Positions 10,701 through 21,726 are shown, counted from the first letter of the stretch. The stretch is 64,000 bases of DNA from Reclinomonas americana ATCC 50394 (GCA_048213135.1 PS015071.1:124555-188554), one strand, 5' to 3'. Numbers and translations: made by a program. The notes: generated by a model not told the origin, from the letters alone.

Positions 10701-12327
10701 GAGTGGAGAGAGAGGAGAGGAGAAGAGGAGAGGGAGAGAAAGANNNNNNNNNNNNNNNNNNNNNNNNNNNNNNNNNNNNNNNNNNNNNNNNNNNNNNNNN
10801 NNNNNNNNNNNNNNNNNNNNNNNNNNNNNNNNNNNNNNNNNNNNNNNNNNNNNNNNNNNNNNNNNNNNNNNNNNNNNNNNNNNNNNNNNNNNNNNNNNNN
10901 NNNNNNNNNNNNNNNNNNNNNNNNNNNNNNNNNNNNNNNNNNNNNNNNNNNNNNNNNNNNNNNNNNNNNNNNNNNNNNNNNNNNNNNNNNNNNNNNNNNN
11001 NNNNNNNNNNNNNNNNNNNNNNNNNNNGGAAGAAGGACGAGGGAGAGGACGAGGAAGATGGAGAGGAAAGAAGGAACATCAACGATGGAGACGGGATGAG
11101 TGGAATAGGGGCATTGAGAAAAGGAGACAGAAGAGATTGGGGAGAGGAAACAAGGAAAAGGGAGAGTTGACGACTGACGCTAAGGGGAAAGTGAGAAGAC
11201 TGAGCAAGGATGTGGGCCACGACGTCAATCCTCTGCACTCTATTAACATTCTCCCTTATCGTCACAGCTCGCCGCCGCCGCCCCGTCACTACCCCGTGAG
11301 CTGGCGGTGAATCCACAGCCTTTCGAAAAGGTTCGATTGTCAACCGTCCTCGCTTTATTTGTTCCCTGCCATCCTCACGACAGGGGTGCAGGACGACGAT
11401 CGGAACCATCACGTTGACTTTATTCACGCGGCGTCGAATCTGCGTGCGCGGAGCTACGGCATCCAGGAGGCCGATAGGTGCTCATCTCTCGCAGTCCATG
11501 CTGGTGATGCAAACCTTCTCTCACTCCCTTGTCTCTCGCGCAGGGGCAAGACCAAGCGCATCGCAGGTCGCATCATGCCGGCCATTGCCACCACTACGGC
11601 AGCCGTCTCCGGCCTGGTACGCTGACACGAATGTTTGCTCCTTGCTCGTCGTTTTATTTTGTCGCTCATGATTGCGAGTTTGCAGGTGAGCATCGAGTTG
11701 ATCAAGATCCTGCGTGGTGATCCGCTCGAGTCGTACTGGTGTGCGTTCATGAACCTGGCGTTGCCGATGATGAATGTGGTCGAACCGGGTCCGGCACCGC
11801 GTGTTCGCATGTCGAGCCGCGCAACGTTGCGTTCTTTTCTGTCTGTCAGTGGGTGCTGCAAGACGTTCGTGTTGCTGACTGTGTGTGTGTGTGTGTACAC
11901 AGCTTCACGCTGTGGGACACCATCAAGGTGCGCGAGGGCGACATGACGCTGGCCAACTTCCGCCAGTACTTTGAGGTGATTTACTGCGTGCGTGTTTGTT
12001 TGCGTGTTTACGGTCGCTCATCGGATGTGAATAACAACAAAATAGGACAAGTACGGCGTGACGATCAAGTCGTTCACCGAGGGCAATCGACCCGTGTGGT
12101 TCTCCTTTAACCCGAAGCATCGCAAGATGCTGAGCGACAAGTTGCGCTCTCATCTCGGTTATTTGTGTGCGTCTCGCACACATGTTCATCTGCTTGTTTT
12201 ACGCAGGATGAGCAAATTGTGCAAGAGTGTGGGCGACGGCGGCTACACAATGCTAGATGTGGTCGGCGTCGATGCAGAGACAGGCGAAGAGGCCACTATT
12301 CCTCGTGTTCGTCTGTACCTGCGGTAA
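5609..12327 (+). CDS. UBA1: Ubiquitin-activating enzyme E1
   Basis: Twenty-four exons: 5609-5725, 5895-5961, 6026-6064, 6163-6290, 7234-7355, 7417-7676, 7808-7911, 8220-8340, 8409-8473, 8542-8688, 8765-9061, 9126-9287, 9357-9500, 9566-9676, 9744-9963, 10025-10182, 10247-10396, 11268-11330, 11392-11477, 11544-11616, 11686-11825, 11903-11975, 12046-12140, 12207-12327. They sum to 3063 nt, 1020 aa, the usual E1 length. Landmarks: [11 protein letters not shown] and [15 protein letters not shown] (inactive adenylation half), [17 protein letters not shown] and [17 protein letters not shown] (active ATP-binding half), the catalytic cysteine at about residue 596 in [26 protein letters not shown], and a C-terminal ubiquitin-fold domain ending RVRLYLR. 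The enzyme adenylates ubiquitin, takes it as a thioester and passes it to E2s, in cytosol and nucleus. Six donors are GTTGCG (6065, 7356, 7912, 10397, 11826, 12141). A gap (10744-11027) lies inside intron 17. Confidence 0.98.
6119..6155. repeat. (CT)n microsatellite, E1 intron 3
   Basis: About 18 CT units directly upstream of the acceptor of E1 exon 4; it may double as the polypyrimidine tract. Confidence 0.9.
6291..7233 (+). repeat. Long E1 intron 4: polypurine half then polypyrimidine half
   Basis: A 943-nt intron. 6300-6530 is a GGGGA/GGAGAAGG/TGCAAGGAGA purine array on the sense strand. 6770-7130 is almost pure C/T and holds a repeated CTTGTCTCCTCTTGCCTTCT word. The two halves are roughly complementary in character and could pair in the transcript. 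No exon fits between them: E1 protein conservation runs straight from exon 4 to exon 5. Confidence 0.8.
7686..7764. repeat. (GT)n microsatellite, E1 intron 6
   Basis: About 38 uninterrupted GT units just after the donor of E1 exon 6, with a second short GT run next to the acceptor at 7788-7803. Confidence 0.95.
10397..11267 (+). repeat. Polypurine E1 intron 17 with 284-N gap
   Basis: Starts with the donor GTTGCG and is nearly all G/A on the sense strand (GGAGAGGGAGAG words) up to the gap at 10744-11027 and again to about 11215, ending at a normal CACAG acceptor. The gap probably reflects this low-complexity DNA. E1 homology before and after is continuous, so no coding sequence is lost. Confidence 0.85.
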
Positions 12328-12544
12328 TACAAAGGAAAAGCTATCTCGAAGTCGTTGTTCTTGTGGACTCCAGATGCCGATGAGTTTGCGGGGACTGATA
12401 GATGTGCCATGTTTGTTTGATTCAGAAAGGTTGCGATCGGGCCGCTGTCAAGCCATCACCCCTCATGTTGTGTCAAAAAGAATTCTCGCGCACACGTGTA
12501 CTGATTGCGGTGAGCGCGGTGACAGGGCAATGAGGCGGGTGCGC
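12328..12544. other. Convergent 3' intergenic region, E1 and TPR genes
   Basis: 217 bp between the E1 stop and the stop of the minus-strand TPR gene. I see no ORF or RNA gene. It must hold both 3' ends. Confidence 0.7.
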
Positions 12545-14610
12545 TCAAGAGTCCCAATCGACGACCGAGCTAACACGTGAGAGAATTGTCTGTCGAATGC
12601 TCGAGGCCCGCGCCATCAGCGTGTTGCCCTCGCCGAGGAGGCGCGAGGCCTCGTGAGTTGCCGCGTCGAGCACTCGCAACGCCTCTTCGGGTCGGTCACC
12701 GTTGGTCAAACAAATGGCTGCGGGCAAGCACAAAGAATCGCATCTCAGTACGTGCAACAACTCCCCCTTGTCAACCTCTTTCCCACTTCCCATCTCACCT
12801 TGCTCAATGCGATTCCGCAAGCGAACCTCAGCACCATTGATACTGTATCGACTGATTTCCAAATTTGCCGCCGCCCCATACATCTCGGCTGCTCGCAAGT
12901 GCTCCTCTCCCATGGAGTACACCCTCCCCAGCCCATTCAGTGCGTCGCCCAGCAGCTTGCGGAAATTGTGGCTGCGAGCTTCGGCGACGACACCTGTACA
13001 TATGCGCGACGAGTATGTTGTGAGAATGTGCCAAAGCTCCACAGAGACGCAAGAGAGTCACCTTGCAGCTCCTCGGCCGCCGCTGCCAGATGGTTGCGCT
13101 CGCGCCAGGCGAGTCCGCGAATGTAGCGTAATCTGAGCACGAGTTCCGGGTAGCTCTGTTAACGCGATGAGATTTTGGACACAAGAAGAAAACAACTCGC
13201 ACTCGACGTACCGCAAACACATCCTGGTTGCCGGGCAATCCGCGACTCAAGCGGGGCGACAGGCGCGCCACCGAACCGACAGGTGCTTGGCGGACGTCCT
13301 CGATAAGCGCGAGGATGGTGTCTACCAGTCGTTCCGAGGCCTCCCAGTTGCCCGAGTTGGCCAGCAGGACTGCGAAGTCTGACAAGGGAAAGGGGGGAGG
13401 GAAGGGGAAGGTGGGAGATAAGGGGAAAGGGTGGGAGAGAAGGAGAAGAGGGGTGGGAGAGAAAGGGAGAAAGGGTGGGCAAGAGAAGAGAAGAGCAGAG
13501 AGAAGAGGAGAGAAGAGGAGAAGAGGAGAGAAGAGGAGAAGAGAGGAGACAAGAAAAAGAGACGGGTAGAGCAGAGCAGGCAGCGGACAACACAGCAGAA
13601 GAGCAGAGCAGAGGGAAGGAAAGGGGAGGAGAGAAGAGCAGACAAGTGCAGAGAAGACCAGAACAGAGAGGAGAAGAAAGCAGAGCAGAGGGGAGGAAAG
13701 GGGAGGAGAAGAGCAGAGCAGAGATGAGCAGAGAAATAGTGAAAGAGGAGAGCAGAGAATGGAAGAGAAGAGAAGACAAAAAACAGATGATTAGAGCAGA
13801 ACAGCGAACAACACAACAGAGACGAAGAGCAGAGCAGAGCAGAGGGGAGGGGAGGAAAGGGGAGGAGAGAAGAGCAGAGAGCGGACAGCAAAGCAGAGCA
13901 GAGAAGCGCAGAGAAGACCAGAACAGAGAGGAGATGAGAAGTGGATAGCACAGAAGATAAGAGAAGAGAGGAGAAGAGCACAGCAGAGCAGAGCACAACA
14001 GAGCAGAGCACAGTACTCAAGAGCATCGAGCAGCGGACAACAACTCACTTATCTGCGCCTCCAACGCCTCCGGATGCAACAATCCATGCTCCTCCACGCG
14101 GAAACGCACAAGCCATCGGTGCAGCGGAAGCAGGTTGGCATTCACTGCGCCCAGCAATGGGGAGTGAATGACTGAATGAGAAGACCACAAAACCGAACAC
14201 ACAGCCACAACACTTGTGCTCTCTGCTCCNNNNNNNNNNNNNNNNNNNNGTGCTCTCTCTCTCTCACACACTCACTCACACACACTCACTCACTTTCTCT
14301 CTCCCCCCTCCTCTCTCTCTCTCACTCACTCACATCGACGCTCAGACGCCTCCTCATCGTCATCATCCTCTTCCTCATCATCATCCTCCTCCTCCTGCTC
14401 TCGCTGCTGCCTTCCCCTCGCCGACGCCGGTGAGAACAAGTAGCGCACGCCGTAGTAGACGACGGCGGCCACCGACACGCCCACAACCACTGCATCGTAC
14501 AGATTTTTCCCGGTGAAGAACGATGGTGCATGCGACGGTGGCGAGCTGAAGGCGCTCACTAGCAGCCGCGCACTGCTGGCCGGAGGCGCCTCGAAGGCCA
14601 AGTCGGCCAT
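12545..14610 (-). CDS. Membrane-anchored TPR protein
   Basis: Six exons on the minus strand: 14610-14334, 14144-14049, 13378-13212, 13155-13062, 12993-12799, 12717-12545. They total 1002 nt, 333 aa, with all phases consistent. I start at ATG 14610 rather than the GTG two codons upstream. Residues 1-35 are Ser/Pro/Ala-rich; residues about 38-60 (YDAVVVGVSVAAVVYYGVRY) form one membrane segment, followed by an Asp/Glu run that is nearly continuous over 15 residues. The rest is helical with tetratricopeptide features, for example ALNGLGRVYSMGEEHLRAAEMYG and RPEEALRVLDAATHEASRLLGEGN. This plan, an N-terminal anchor plus a soluble TPR domain, is seen in outer-membrane or ER adaptor proteins and in TTC19-type mitochondrial proteins, but the similarity is too weak for a name. 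Intron 1 has a 20-N gap; intron 2 is a long purine array. Confidence 0.85.
13379..14048. repeat. Polypurine array in TPR-gene intron 2, with an internal duplication
   Basis: Plus strand is G/A with scattered C (GAGAAGAGCAGAGCAGAG words). A block near 13620-13720 recurs near 13850-13940; both contain GAGAAGACCAGAACAGAGAG, so part of the array arose by segmental duplication at about 250-bp spacing. No exon is needed here because TPR exons 2 and 3 join in frame. Confidence 0.8.
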
Positions 14611-15170
14611 ATTCACGCGCGTCGACGCGAAGTGATTGATGTTTTGTTGTCATGCGGGACTCATTGGTCACTGCGGCAACCACGTGAGCGGTCCTGAAGG
14701 GAGCGCTATGTGTACTCAGCTTGCCGTGTACTCGGTGGAGCTTTCCCCCACGACGTCGCGTCCAGGTCAACGCGAAGTGATGATGTTTTCGGTACCATGT
14801 TTGTGATCATGCATGCGAGACTGACGTCGACTGGTGCTCTGGTGATTACGTGGTGTACGCGGCTGCAAGAGGAGTCCGGAAGGCACCCCTGCTTTGTACT
14901 CAGCTTGCTGCATGCGCCCTGGAAGCTTTCCACCGCGCGCGACGACTACGAAGGGTCCGGTCGCGTCGACGCATCCACAATTGCAATTCCCGATCGCGCT
15001 GCGTGGTTGCTCTCGCCTCTTTTCGCCATGCACCCACCTGCATCGTTTGCCAACCGGACTGCGCGCGCGCGTGTGTCAACCTGTGTCTCCTTCGACCATG
15101 ATGGGCGTGTGTGACACTTGGGCCAGCGGGTGATCACCGCGGTGCATCACACGGCGGTTTTTTTTTCGAG
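14611..15170. promoter_or_regulatory. Divergent promoter region holding an imperfect direct duplication
   Basis: 560 bp between the TPR gene (-) and the EF-hand gene (+). Two diverged copies of one segment are visible. Copy 1 starts near 14620 (GCGTCGACGCGAAGTGATTG) and contains TGTACTCAGCTTGC near 14710. Copy 2 starts near 14760 (GTCAACGCGAAGTGATGATG) and contains TGTACTCAGCTTGC near 14895. Both continue with a GGAGCTTTCC/GGAAGCTTTCC element. A third GGTCGCGTCGACGC start is near 14960. A run of nine T sits just before the EF-hand ATG. I see no convincing ORF. The duplicated elements are candidate regulatory modules. Confidence 0.6.
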
Positions 15171-18100
15171 ATGGGTCGCCGCCGTCCGCACCGCATCGAG
15201 CCCTGGTCAGCCTCCTCCACCGCACCAAGCACAGCGCGTGCTGATGAAGACTATGACGACGACGATGAGGATGAGGACGATGATGGCATGGAAAAGGGAG
15301 AGCAGGCGCTGTCGGCGTTGAGCAGCGGGCGCGGTCTTGCTCCGCAGCGACGCGCAGTGCTGGTGGTGACTCCAGAGTCGCCGAATGGCACCGCCACTGG
15401 GCAGCAGCGGAGACCTGCGTCGGCGCGAGTGAGACCGAGGTCTTGTGATATTCAGACAGACAGAGAGAGTGTTCGCGCTCATGAAGTTGTTTTCAGCTCG
15501 GCGCAAGCGGCTCTGCGTGGTGCGTTGTCGGTGAGTCGACGCACGAATAGCACCGAGGCGGTGCGCGGGAAGCGGCATGGAGATGTGTCTGATGGGCAGC
15601 TCTCGGATGTGATCACCGTGGACGAGGATGATGATGATGATGATGTCGTTGTTGATGATGATGATGATGATGATGTTGGAGGTGGTGAAGAGGAGGAGGA
15701 GGTGGACCGCGAGTTTAGGGGGATGGGTGGTCGCACGCCTCCGTCGCGGTCGGGTCGGGCAACCAATTCGAGTTCGGCGGCCAGTTCGCATGGTACCAAT
15801 GGTGGGATATCACAGAGGGAAGGGAGGGTTGGGGGGAGGGATAGGGGATAGAGGGACAAAGAGATAGGCTGCGGTTGGGGAAGGGAGAGAAGAAGTCGAG
15901 AAATAGAGGCAACAGAAGGATCAGAGGAGAGGTGGACTGGATAGACCAGCGCAGAGGCAGTTTTACTTGCTAACGACAGATGGATAGGAAGAGAACAGAC
16001 CAGTTGTTTACAAGAATTATGGCCTGAGAAGCAGAGACAGAGTGCACATACGCAGCGGGATCAGAGGAGAGGAGGACTGGGGCAGCTCAGCGGCAGTTTT
16101 ACTTGCTTATGACAGATGGATATGAAGGGGACGGGCAAGATGTTGGCAAGAATAGTGGCCTGAGAAGCAGAGACGAGCTGCCCATACGCAGGAGAAGTGG
16201 ACTGGGAATAGACAAGCACAGAAGGATAAGAGAGGGACGGGCAAGATGTTTACAAGAATAGTTGCCTGAGAAGCAGAGACGAGCTGCCCGACCTCAGAGA
16301 GAAGGAGGGCAAGAGTTGTTGCTTGCAAATGACAGAAGGATCAGAAGGGGAAAACGAGCTGCTTATAGTCCACTGTCTCATCCCCCTTGAACTCTATTAC
16401 CGATATTCTCTCCCTGCGTGTCGCTCTTTCTCTCGTTTTCTCAGTCTATGCGCAGTCCACCACTCCTCTCATCCTTTTCCTGCGTGTGAGGAGTTCGCAG
16501 ACCACGCGTTTTCCTACCCATTCGATATTATCAAGCAAAACCTATCTGTGCACCACGCCTTTCATCCCGTTTCTCTGGAACCGTTGTTTTACTGTGAGAG
16601 ACAGACAGAAAGTGGGATAGAGGGCGAGAGTACTGATTGATTGGGAGGTAAACAGAGAATGGATGAGGTTGACTGTTTGCTTTTCCGCGAGAAAATGAGA
16701 AGAAACCCCTGCGCAGAGATAGACTACGAGGCACAAGGCATCACACTTGTCTCACTTCGCCCCGCCAACAGAACGTGCCTCCGGCGACGACGACCCCGCC
16801 GATCCCGACTACTTGGTGCCACTGTGGGCACGCTTACTGCGCGCAGTTAGCTCGAAGACCATGGTTCGTGGGCGATGCAATGCCAGTGCTTTTCGCCACC
16901 CTTGTGTTGGCTGAACCCTTTCATGATTTTGCAGGGCGGGCCTCCATCCCTGCGACCCGGCGAACCACACAGCGCGTGGAGCGCGCCTGGCAAGGGATTC
17001 AATTCGCGCTCCGGGTCTCCTCTTCTCGCCGCTCCTGCCGGTATGTGCATGCTCCACCGTTTTCATCATTCCATGACCTCGCAACTCAGTGTCGGTTTGC
17101 AGACTCGACGCCCCTGTCAAAAATGGATCGTATTCGCCTCGGTGGGTCCCCTCTATTCTGCTTTTTCATCTCTCGCTTGTCCTCACCTGTGTGATGCCAA
17201 CAGACCAACGCGAACTCGTCACGCTGCTGCGCATGGGCTCACTCGTGCTCACGGTTGACGAGTCGCAGCCATTGTTGCGTCAAACGCACGACCTCTTTGT
17301 TGTAGCTCTCCTTTGAAACTCATCGAATATCCTGTTTTTTTCCCGCAGTGCTCGTGAAGCGCCCTATCGCAAGACAGTTGCGTGCAGGCACTTGCCCTCT
17401 GTCCCTGTTGTTGTTGTCGCGTACGACTTACATCCTGCGTTCGCAGTCGGAGGCCACTCGGTTGAGACGGAGCACCGTGCGTCAGTCGTCGCTTCTCATC
17501 ACGTTGATCAAGAATGTTGCGTGGGGGCTGGACGTGCGAATTGGCGCGACTCAAGTTCCCTCATTCTGCTTGTCTTCTCATGCAGTGGTGGAAGTGTGCC
17601 AACGAGAGTCGCACCGGCATATTGACCCGCGATGAATTCGCCGTGTTCTTCAGCCAGCTGACGCTGCCACTCAGCCCGCTGTCGTCGACGAATGCATTGC
17701 GTCACGAGCTGGAGGTGCAGTGCACTCGCGCGCGCGTGTCACTTACTCATGAGTGACCGACCCATCACTGATTCATCTCTCACGTCACAGAAAGAGTGGG
17801 TCACTCGCCTCGGTTCTGGTGCCACGGAGATGACCTTTCCGCAATTCTTCGAAGGTCCGCCTGGGTGCTGAGTGTTCATCCCTCGTCGGTTTTCTCATGT
17901 GGGTGCTTTGCAGCTGCCTTTGAGCTGGTGGAGAGCTGGACGGAGACGGCGGACGAGAACGAGTATGTGGAATTCGCACAGCGTGTGCTGGCCCGCAGCT
18001 TTCCGGATTTCCGCGCTCTGGCGCTCGCCTACGATCGTTGCGACCATTTTGTTCCCCTTTTCCCTCCTCCTCCTCTCTCCATCGTCACTCACCCTGTTCA

Positions 18101-20570
18101 CGTTGTCGTTGATGCAGGCGAGGTCGAAGAAAACTCGGCGGCGAGTCGTGAGGGTCGCGCTGCACTGTGCAGTTTCCGGCGGCGCTCGGTCAGCGAACCG
18201 CAACGCATGGCCTCCTCACCCAAGTACGCTCATCGCGCCAACACCGGACCGAGTGCCAACCCGTCGCCAACCGTACAACAGCCATCAGTGGCCGCCGCTG
18301 TTCCTACGCCTGTCCCCCTGCGTCCCACGACCGCGCCGACTCCCACTTCCTCCTCTGTCGCCCCAGCTGCCGCTGCGGTGTACATCTCCGACGGTCATGG
18401 TATGCTCTCCAGGAAGATGATTACAGATTCTTGCAAGTTTTGCTCACGTCGTGTGGCGCAGGGAGTCCGTCCAAGAGACGACCGCTGTCGGCAACCGCGA
18501 AGCGCATTCGTGCTGCTGGCAATGAGCACCTGGCCACTGCGCAGCAACAACTGGCCACCCTGTCGTCCATGGCCAAGAATCGGAAGACGCAGTTGCGATT
18601 GCACTCACACACCTGACTCTCCCACTCACTTTTTCACTCATCGCATCTCCAGGGGCGCATCGTCATCCTCTTTATCATCGTCTTCGTCATCGACTTTGGT
18701 TCCGTCATCAGCGGCCGCCATGAACACCGGCAACACAACGACCGGTGCCACTGGAACCGCGTCGACGACGACGAGTACGGCACACTCCGCCGTCGCCCGT
18801 CTCACTCGCCGCGGCCGCGGCTGCATTCCGTCGTCCACCGAACCCGGTGATCCGGTGCTGGCCGAGGCGATGCAAGTGCGTCAGGTGGCCGTGTGTGGCT
18901 TTGTCCCCCACGCTCCGGTGCTCGAACATATGCGACGCGGCTCACCACCGCGCATCGCTGCTCCGAGTGGTGGCCAACTCGTCACTGGCTCCGGCACTCT
19001 CTCGCGCCGACCTCTGTCGGCATCGTCGGCCTCCGCCGCCGTCATTGTACCCCCTCCGGCGGCCGCTCCGTTTTCTCCGCCTCGCGGTGGCGGTGCTGTT
19101 GCTGCTGGCAATGGCGGTGGCCACGGGGTCGATCCACTGTCTGCACTGCAAGGGGTGCTCTCTATTCAGTCGCCAACAGGCTCGCAGGGGCGAACGGATG
19201 GCGGCGCCATTTTTGTGCCACATCCACGACCACACAGCGCATCGTCGGTTCGTGGAAAGGCCGGGCGGCCAGCCAGTGCCGCCATTAACAGTCGCCTGCA
19301 GCACCAGCAGCGACCACAAGTTGCGTAGCGTGCGGGTGGAATCAAGGGCGTCCCCAGAATTTGCACAGCTGACCCTCCATGATGGCCGTCGCAGAGTGCC
19401 TCGCCCACGCGGAGAGCAGGATCGAGTGTCGATTTGTCCGCACCGGCGGCAGCAGAGGCGCCCCCAGCAGTGGCGCCGCCCAAGGTGCGTCCAGCCTCCG
19501 CCACGGCGATCGGACGGATGGTGGCCGCCGCTGCTGTACCGCGGGCAGCCGACGACAGCAAAACCAAGGAGCGTCTGCTGGCCCGCATGCACATGCGGCG
19601 GCAGGCCAGTGCCAACGTGCACATTCGGTTCGTACGGACACCATCGTGCTGTGTTGTGTCATGTTGTCGCTGACCTTTCGTTATGAGCAGGAAAGCGGGG
19701 GGCGACGGATTCATGTTGGAAAAGGCGGTGCTGGCGCGCGGTCGTGTGCTGGCCGTTGATCTGGAGCAGAAACTCGCCGAGGCCGTTCATGGGCGTCTCC
19801 CAGTTCACGAGGACGATGTGTCCGGTGAGTGTGGTGTGGGAGGGGGGAAAGCAATTCGTGGAGCTCACTGTGTGCGCTCCTCCACGCAGATCTGGCGGGT
19901 TCGTCGCACCGGCGAACACAGTCCATGCCAGCGCACATTCACTCGCCACTGGACACGCTCTTCAACCTTGTGCATCGCGAGCGCATCACCGGCTTTGGTA
20001 TGAGCAATGTGCAAGAGGAGGGGAGCTGTTGTTCTGCTCACTCACTCACCTCATTGTGTGCCACACAGATCGCCGCAAGCTCGAGCAAGTCTCCAAGCAC
20101 CAGTTGTATGGCCTGTATGCCAGCATCAACGGGGCCGAGCCGGAGTGCACTCCGCGCCTCGAAGAGGTCGAGATGACGGTGCAAGCCAAGAGGTGAGAAG
20201 GGCGGGTGGTGAGGCCGAACAAGGCAAGGTCTCATGGGGTGTCGACAGGGAGGAGGTCTCGGAGGTCGAACACTCGTCGCTGGCCGCCACTGCGCATCGC
20301 CTGTTGGGCACTGCCTTGGAGAATGCTCCGCTGCCCGACGGCGAGGACTCGTGGGGCGCATACGTGCTGCAGAGCAGCTTGCAGCGCCTGTACCCGACAT
20401 CTGGTCGCGTGCGTCACCTCAAGTTCGAGGACGACTTTGAAAGCGCTGCCGCCGCTGCCGCTGCCGCTGCCGCTGCCGCCAAGGTCGAGGAGAGCAAGCA
20501 GCAGGTGCATCATGCACGTGTGCGACCAGCCTCTGCCGGCGCCTATCGTCGCTTGCGGCTGGACTTGTGA
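15171..20570 (+). CDS. Large EF-hand protein with disordered flanks
   Basis: Eighteen exons: 15171-15792, 16772-16863, 16935-17040, 17103-17141, 17204-17273, 17349-17376, 17447-17515, 17586-17714, 17791-17854, 17914-18036, 18118-18399, 18462-18591, 18653-19319, 19395-19627, 19691-19824, 19890-19997, 20069-20192, 20249-20570. They total 3342 nt, 1113 aa, with every phase matching. Residues 1-207 are Ser/Arg/Asp-rich and disordered. The core, about residues 285-450, is helical with an EF-hand-like loop (NESRTGILTRDEF) and a second Glu/Asp-rich loop (TADENEYVEFAQ). It resembles a family of protist and amoeba proteins in which a KEW..R.......M.F..FF..LFELV..WTE.....EY..F block follows an EF-hand; their function is not established. 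The rest is Ser/Thr/Pro-rich with conserved short helices, and near the end a poly-Ala run. Calcium binding is plausible for the first loop only. Six donors are GTTGCG (17274, 17377, 17516, 18037, 18592, 19320). Confidence 0.87.
15900..16370. repeat. Imperfect tandem repeat of about 135 bp in EF-hand intron 1
   Basis: About three and a half diverged copies. Shared words: AGGATCAGAGGAGAGG/GGACTGG at the start, GCAGTTTTACTTGCT, GACAGATGGATA, GACGGGCAAGATGTT, ACAAGAATAGT/TATGGCCTGAGAAGCAGAGAC, then GAGCTGCCC. Unit starts are near 15915, 16055 and 16190, with a partial unit near 16300-16365. It lies in a 979-nt intron (15793-16771), the longest of this gene, bounded by exons that join in frame. 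It matches no element I recognise. Confidence 0.75.
20448..20481 (+). repeat. GCC/GCT codon run coding poly-Ala
   Basis: A (GCCGCT)n-like run encodes about 12 alanines in the last exon of the EF-hand gene. It is in frame and therefore translated. Confidence 0.85.
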
Positions 20571-20692
20571 GAAGTGAAGAATATATTGATGAAAACAGTG
20601 TGCGAAGTTTTCGCGCGAGCTCCTTCCTGTCCGGGCAAGACGCACGACACTCGCAAGCAAAAAGTGGCCACAGGGCGTGTGCAGGTGGTGTC
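20571..20692 (+). promoter_or_regulatory. 122-bp spacer upstream of the PH/NmrA fusion gene
   Basis: Between the EF-hand stop and the ATG at 20693 on the same strand. It holds CACAG and GTGTGCAG shortly before the ATG, which could be a 5'-UTR splice acceptor. No other gene fits. Confidence 0.5.
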
Positions 20693-20810
20693 ATGATTCG
20701 TGCCGGTTGGGCCACGAAAGAGGTGTGTGTGTGTGTGTGCGTGCGTGCAAGTGTGTTTGAATGTGCAACTTTGTGAAAGTGGGTGAGGGGGTGTGAGAGT
20801 GTGCACGTGT

Positions 20811-20859
<49 letters not shown>

Positions 20860-21687
20860 GTGTGCGTGGTAGTCGTATACTCCTTACGTTTCGACGACGA
20901 CGAACGGTAACGGTAACGTACGTAGTAAGTAAACGTCGGTAGGAACGGTCGNNNNNNNNNNNNNNNNNNNNNNNNNNNNNNNNNNNNNNNNNNNNNNNNN
21001 NNNNNNNNNNNNNNNNNNNNNNNNNNNNNNNNNNNNNNNNNNNNNNNNNNNNNNNNNNNNNNNNNNNNNNNNNNNNNNNNNNNNNNNNNNNNNNNNNNNN
21101 NNNNNNNNNNNNNNNNNNNNNNNNNNNNNNNNNNNNNNNNNNNNNNNNNNNNNNNNNNNNNNNNNNNNNNNNNNNNNNNNNNNNNNNNNNNNNNNNNNNN
21201 NNNNNNNNNNNNNNNNNNNNNNNNNNNNNNNNNNNNNNNNNNNNNNNNNNNNNNNNNNNNNNNNNNNNNNNNNNNNNNNNNNNNNNNNNNNNNNNNNNNN
21301 NNNNNNNNNNNNNNNNNNNNNNNNNNNNNNNNNNNNNNNNNNNNNNNNNNNNNNNNNNNNNNNNNNNNNNNNNNNNNNNNNNNNNNNNNNNNNNNNNNNN
21401 NNNNNNNNNNNNNNNNNNNNNNNNNNNNNNNNNNNNNNNNNNNNNNNNNNNNNNNNNNNNNNNNNNNNNNNNNNNNNNNNNNNNNNNNNNNNNNNNNNNN
21501 NNNNNNNNNNNNNNNNNNNNNNNNNNNNNNNNNNNNNNNNNNNNNNNNNNNNNNNNNNNNNNNNNNNNNNNNNNNNNNNNNNNNNNNNNNNNNNNNNNNN
21601 NNNNNNNNNNNNNNNNNNNNNNNNNNNNNNNNNNNNNNNNNNNNNNNNNNNNNNNNNNNNNNNNNNNNNNNNNNNNNNNNNNNNNNN

Positions 21688-21726
<39 letters not shown>

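Noticed and set aside
13159-14048. Minus-strand 234-279 aa Ser/Leu-rich ORFs
   Set aside because: They read the polypyrimidine strand of TPR intron 2; TPR exons on both sides join in frame without it.
15171-15851. A stand-alone acidic 226-aa gene at 15171-15851
   Set aside because: A donor at 15793 leaves phase 1 and joins exactly to the exon at 16772, so this is the first exon of the EF-hand gene.
15793-16771. A transposon in EF-hand intron 1
   Set aside because: There are no terminal inverted repeats, target-site duplication or transposase-like frame, only a diverged tandem repeat.
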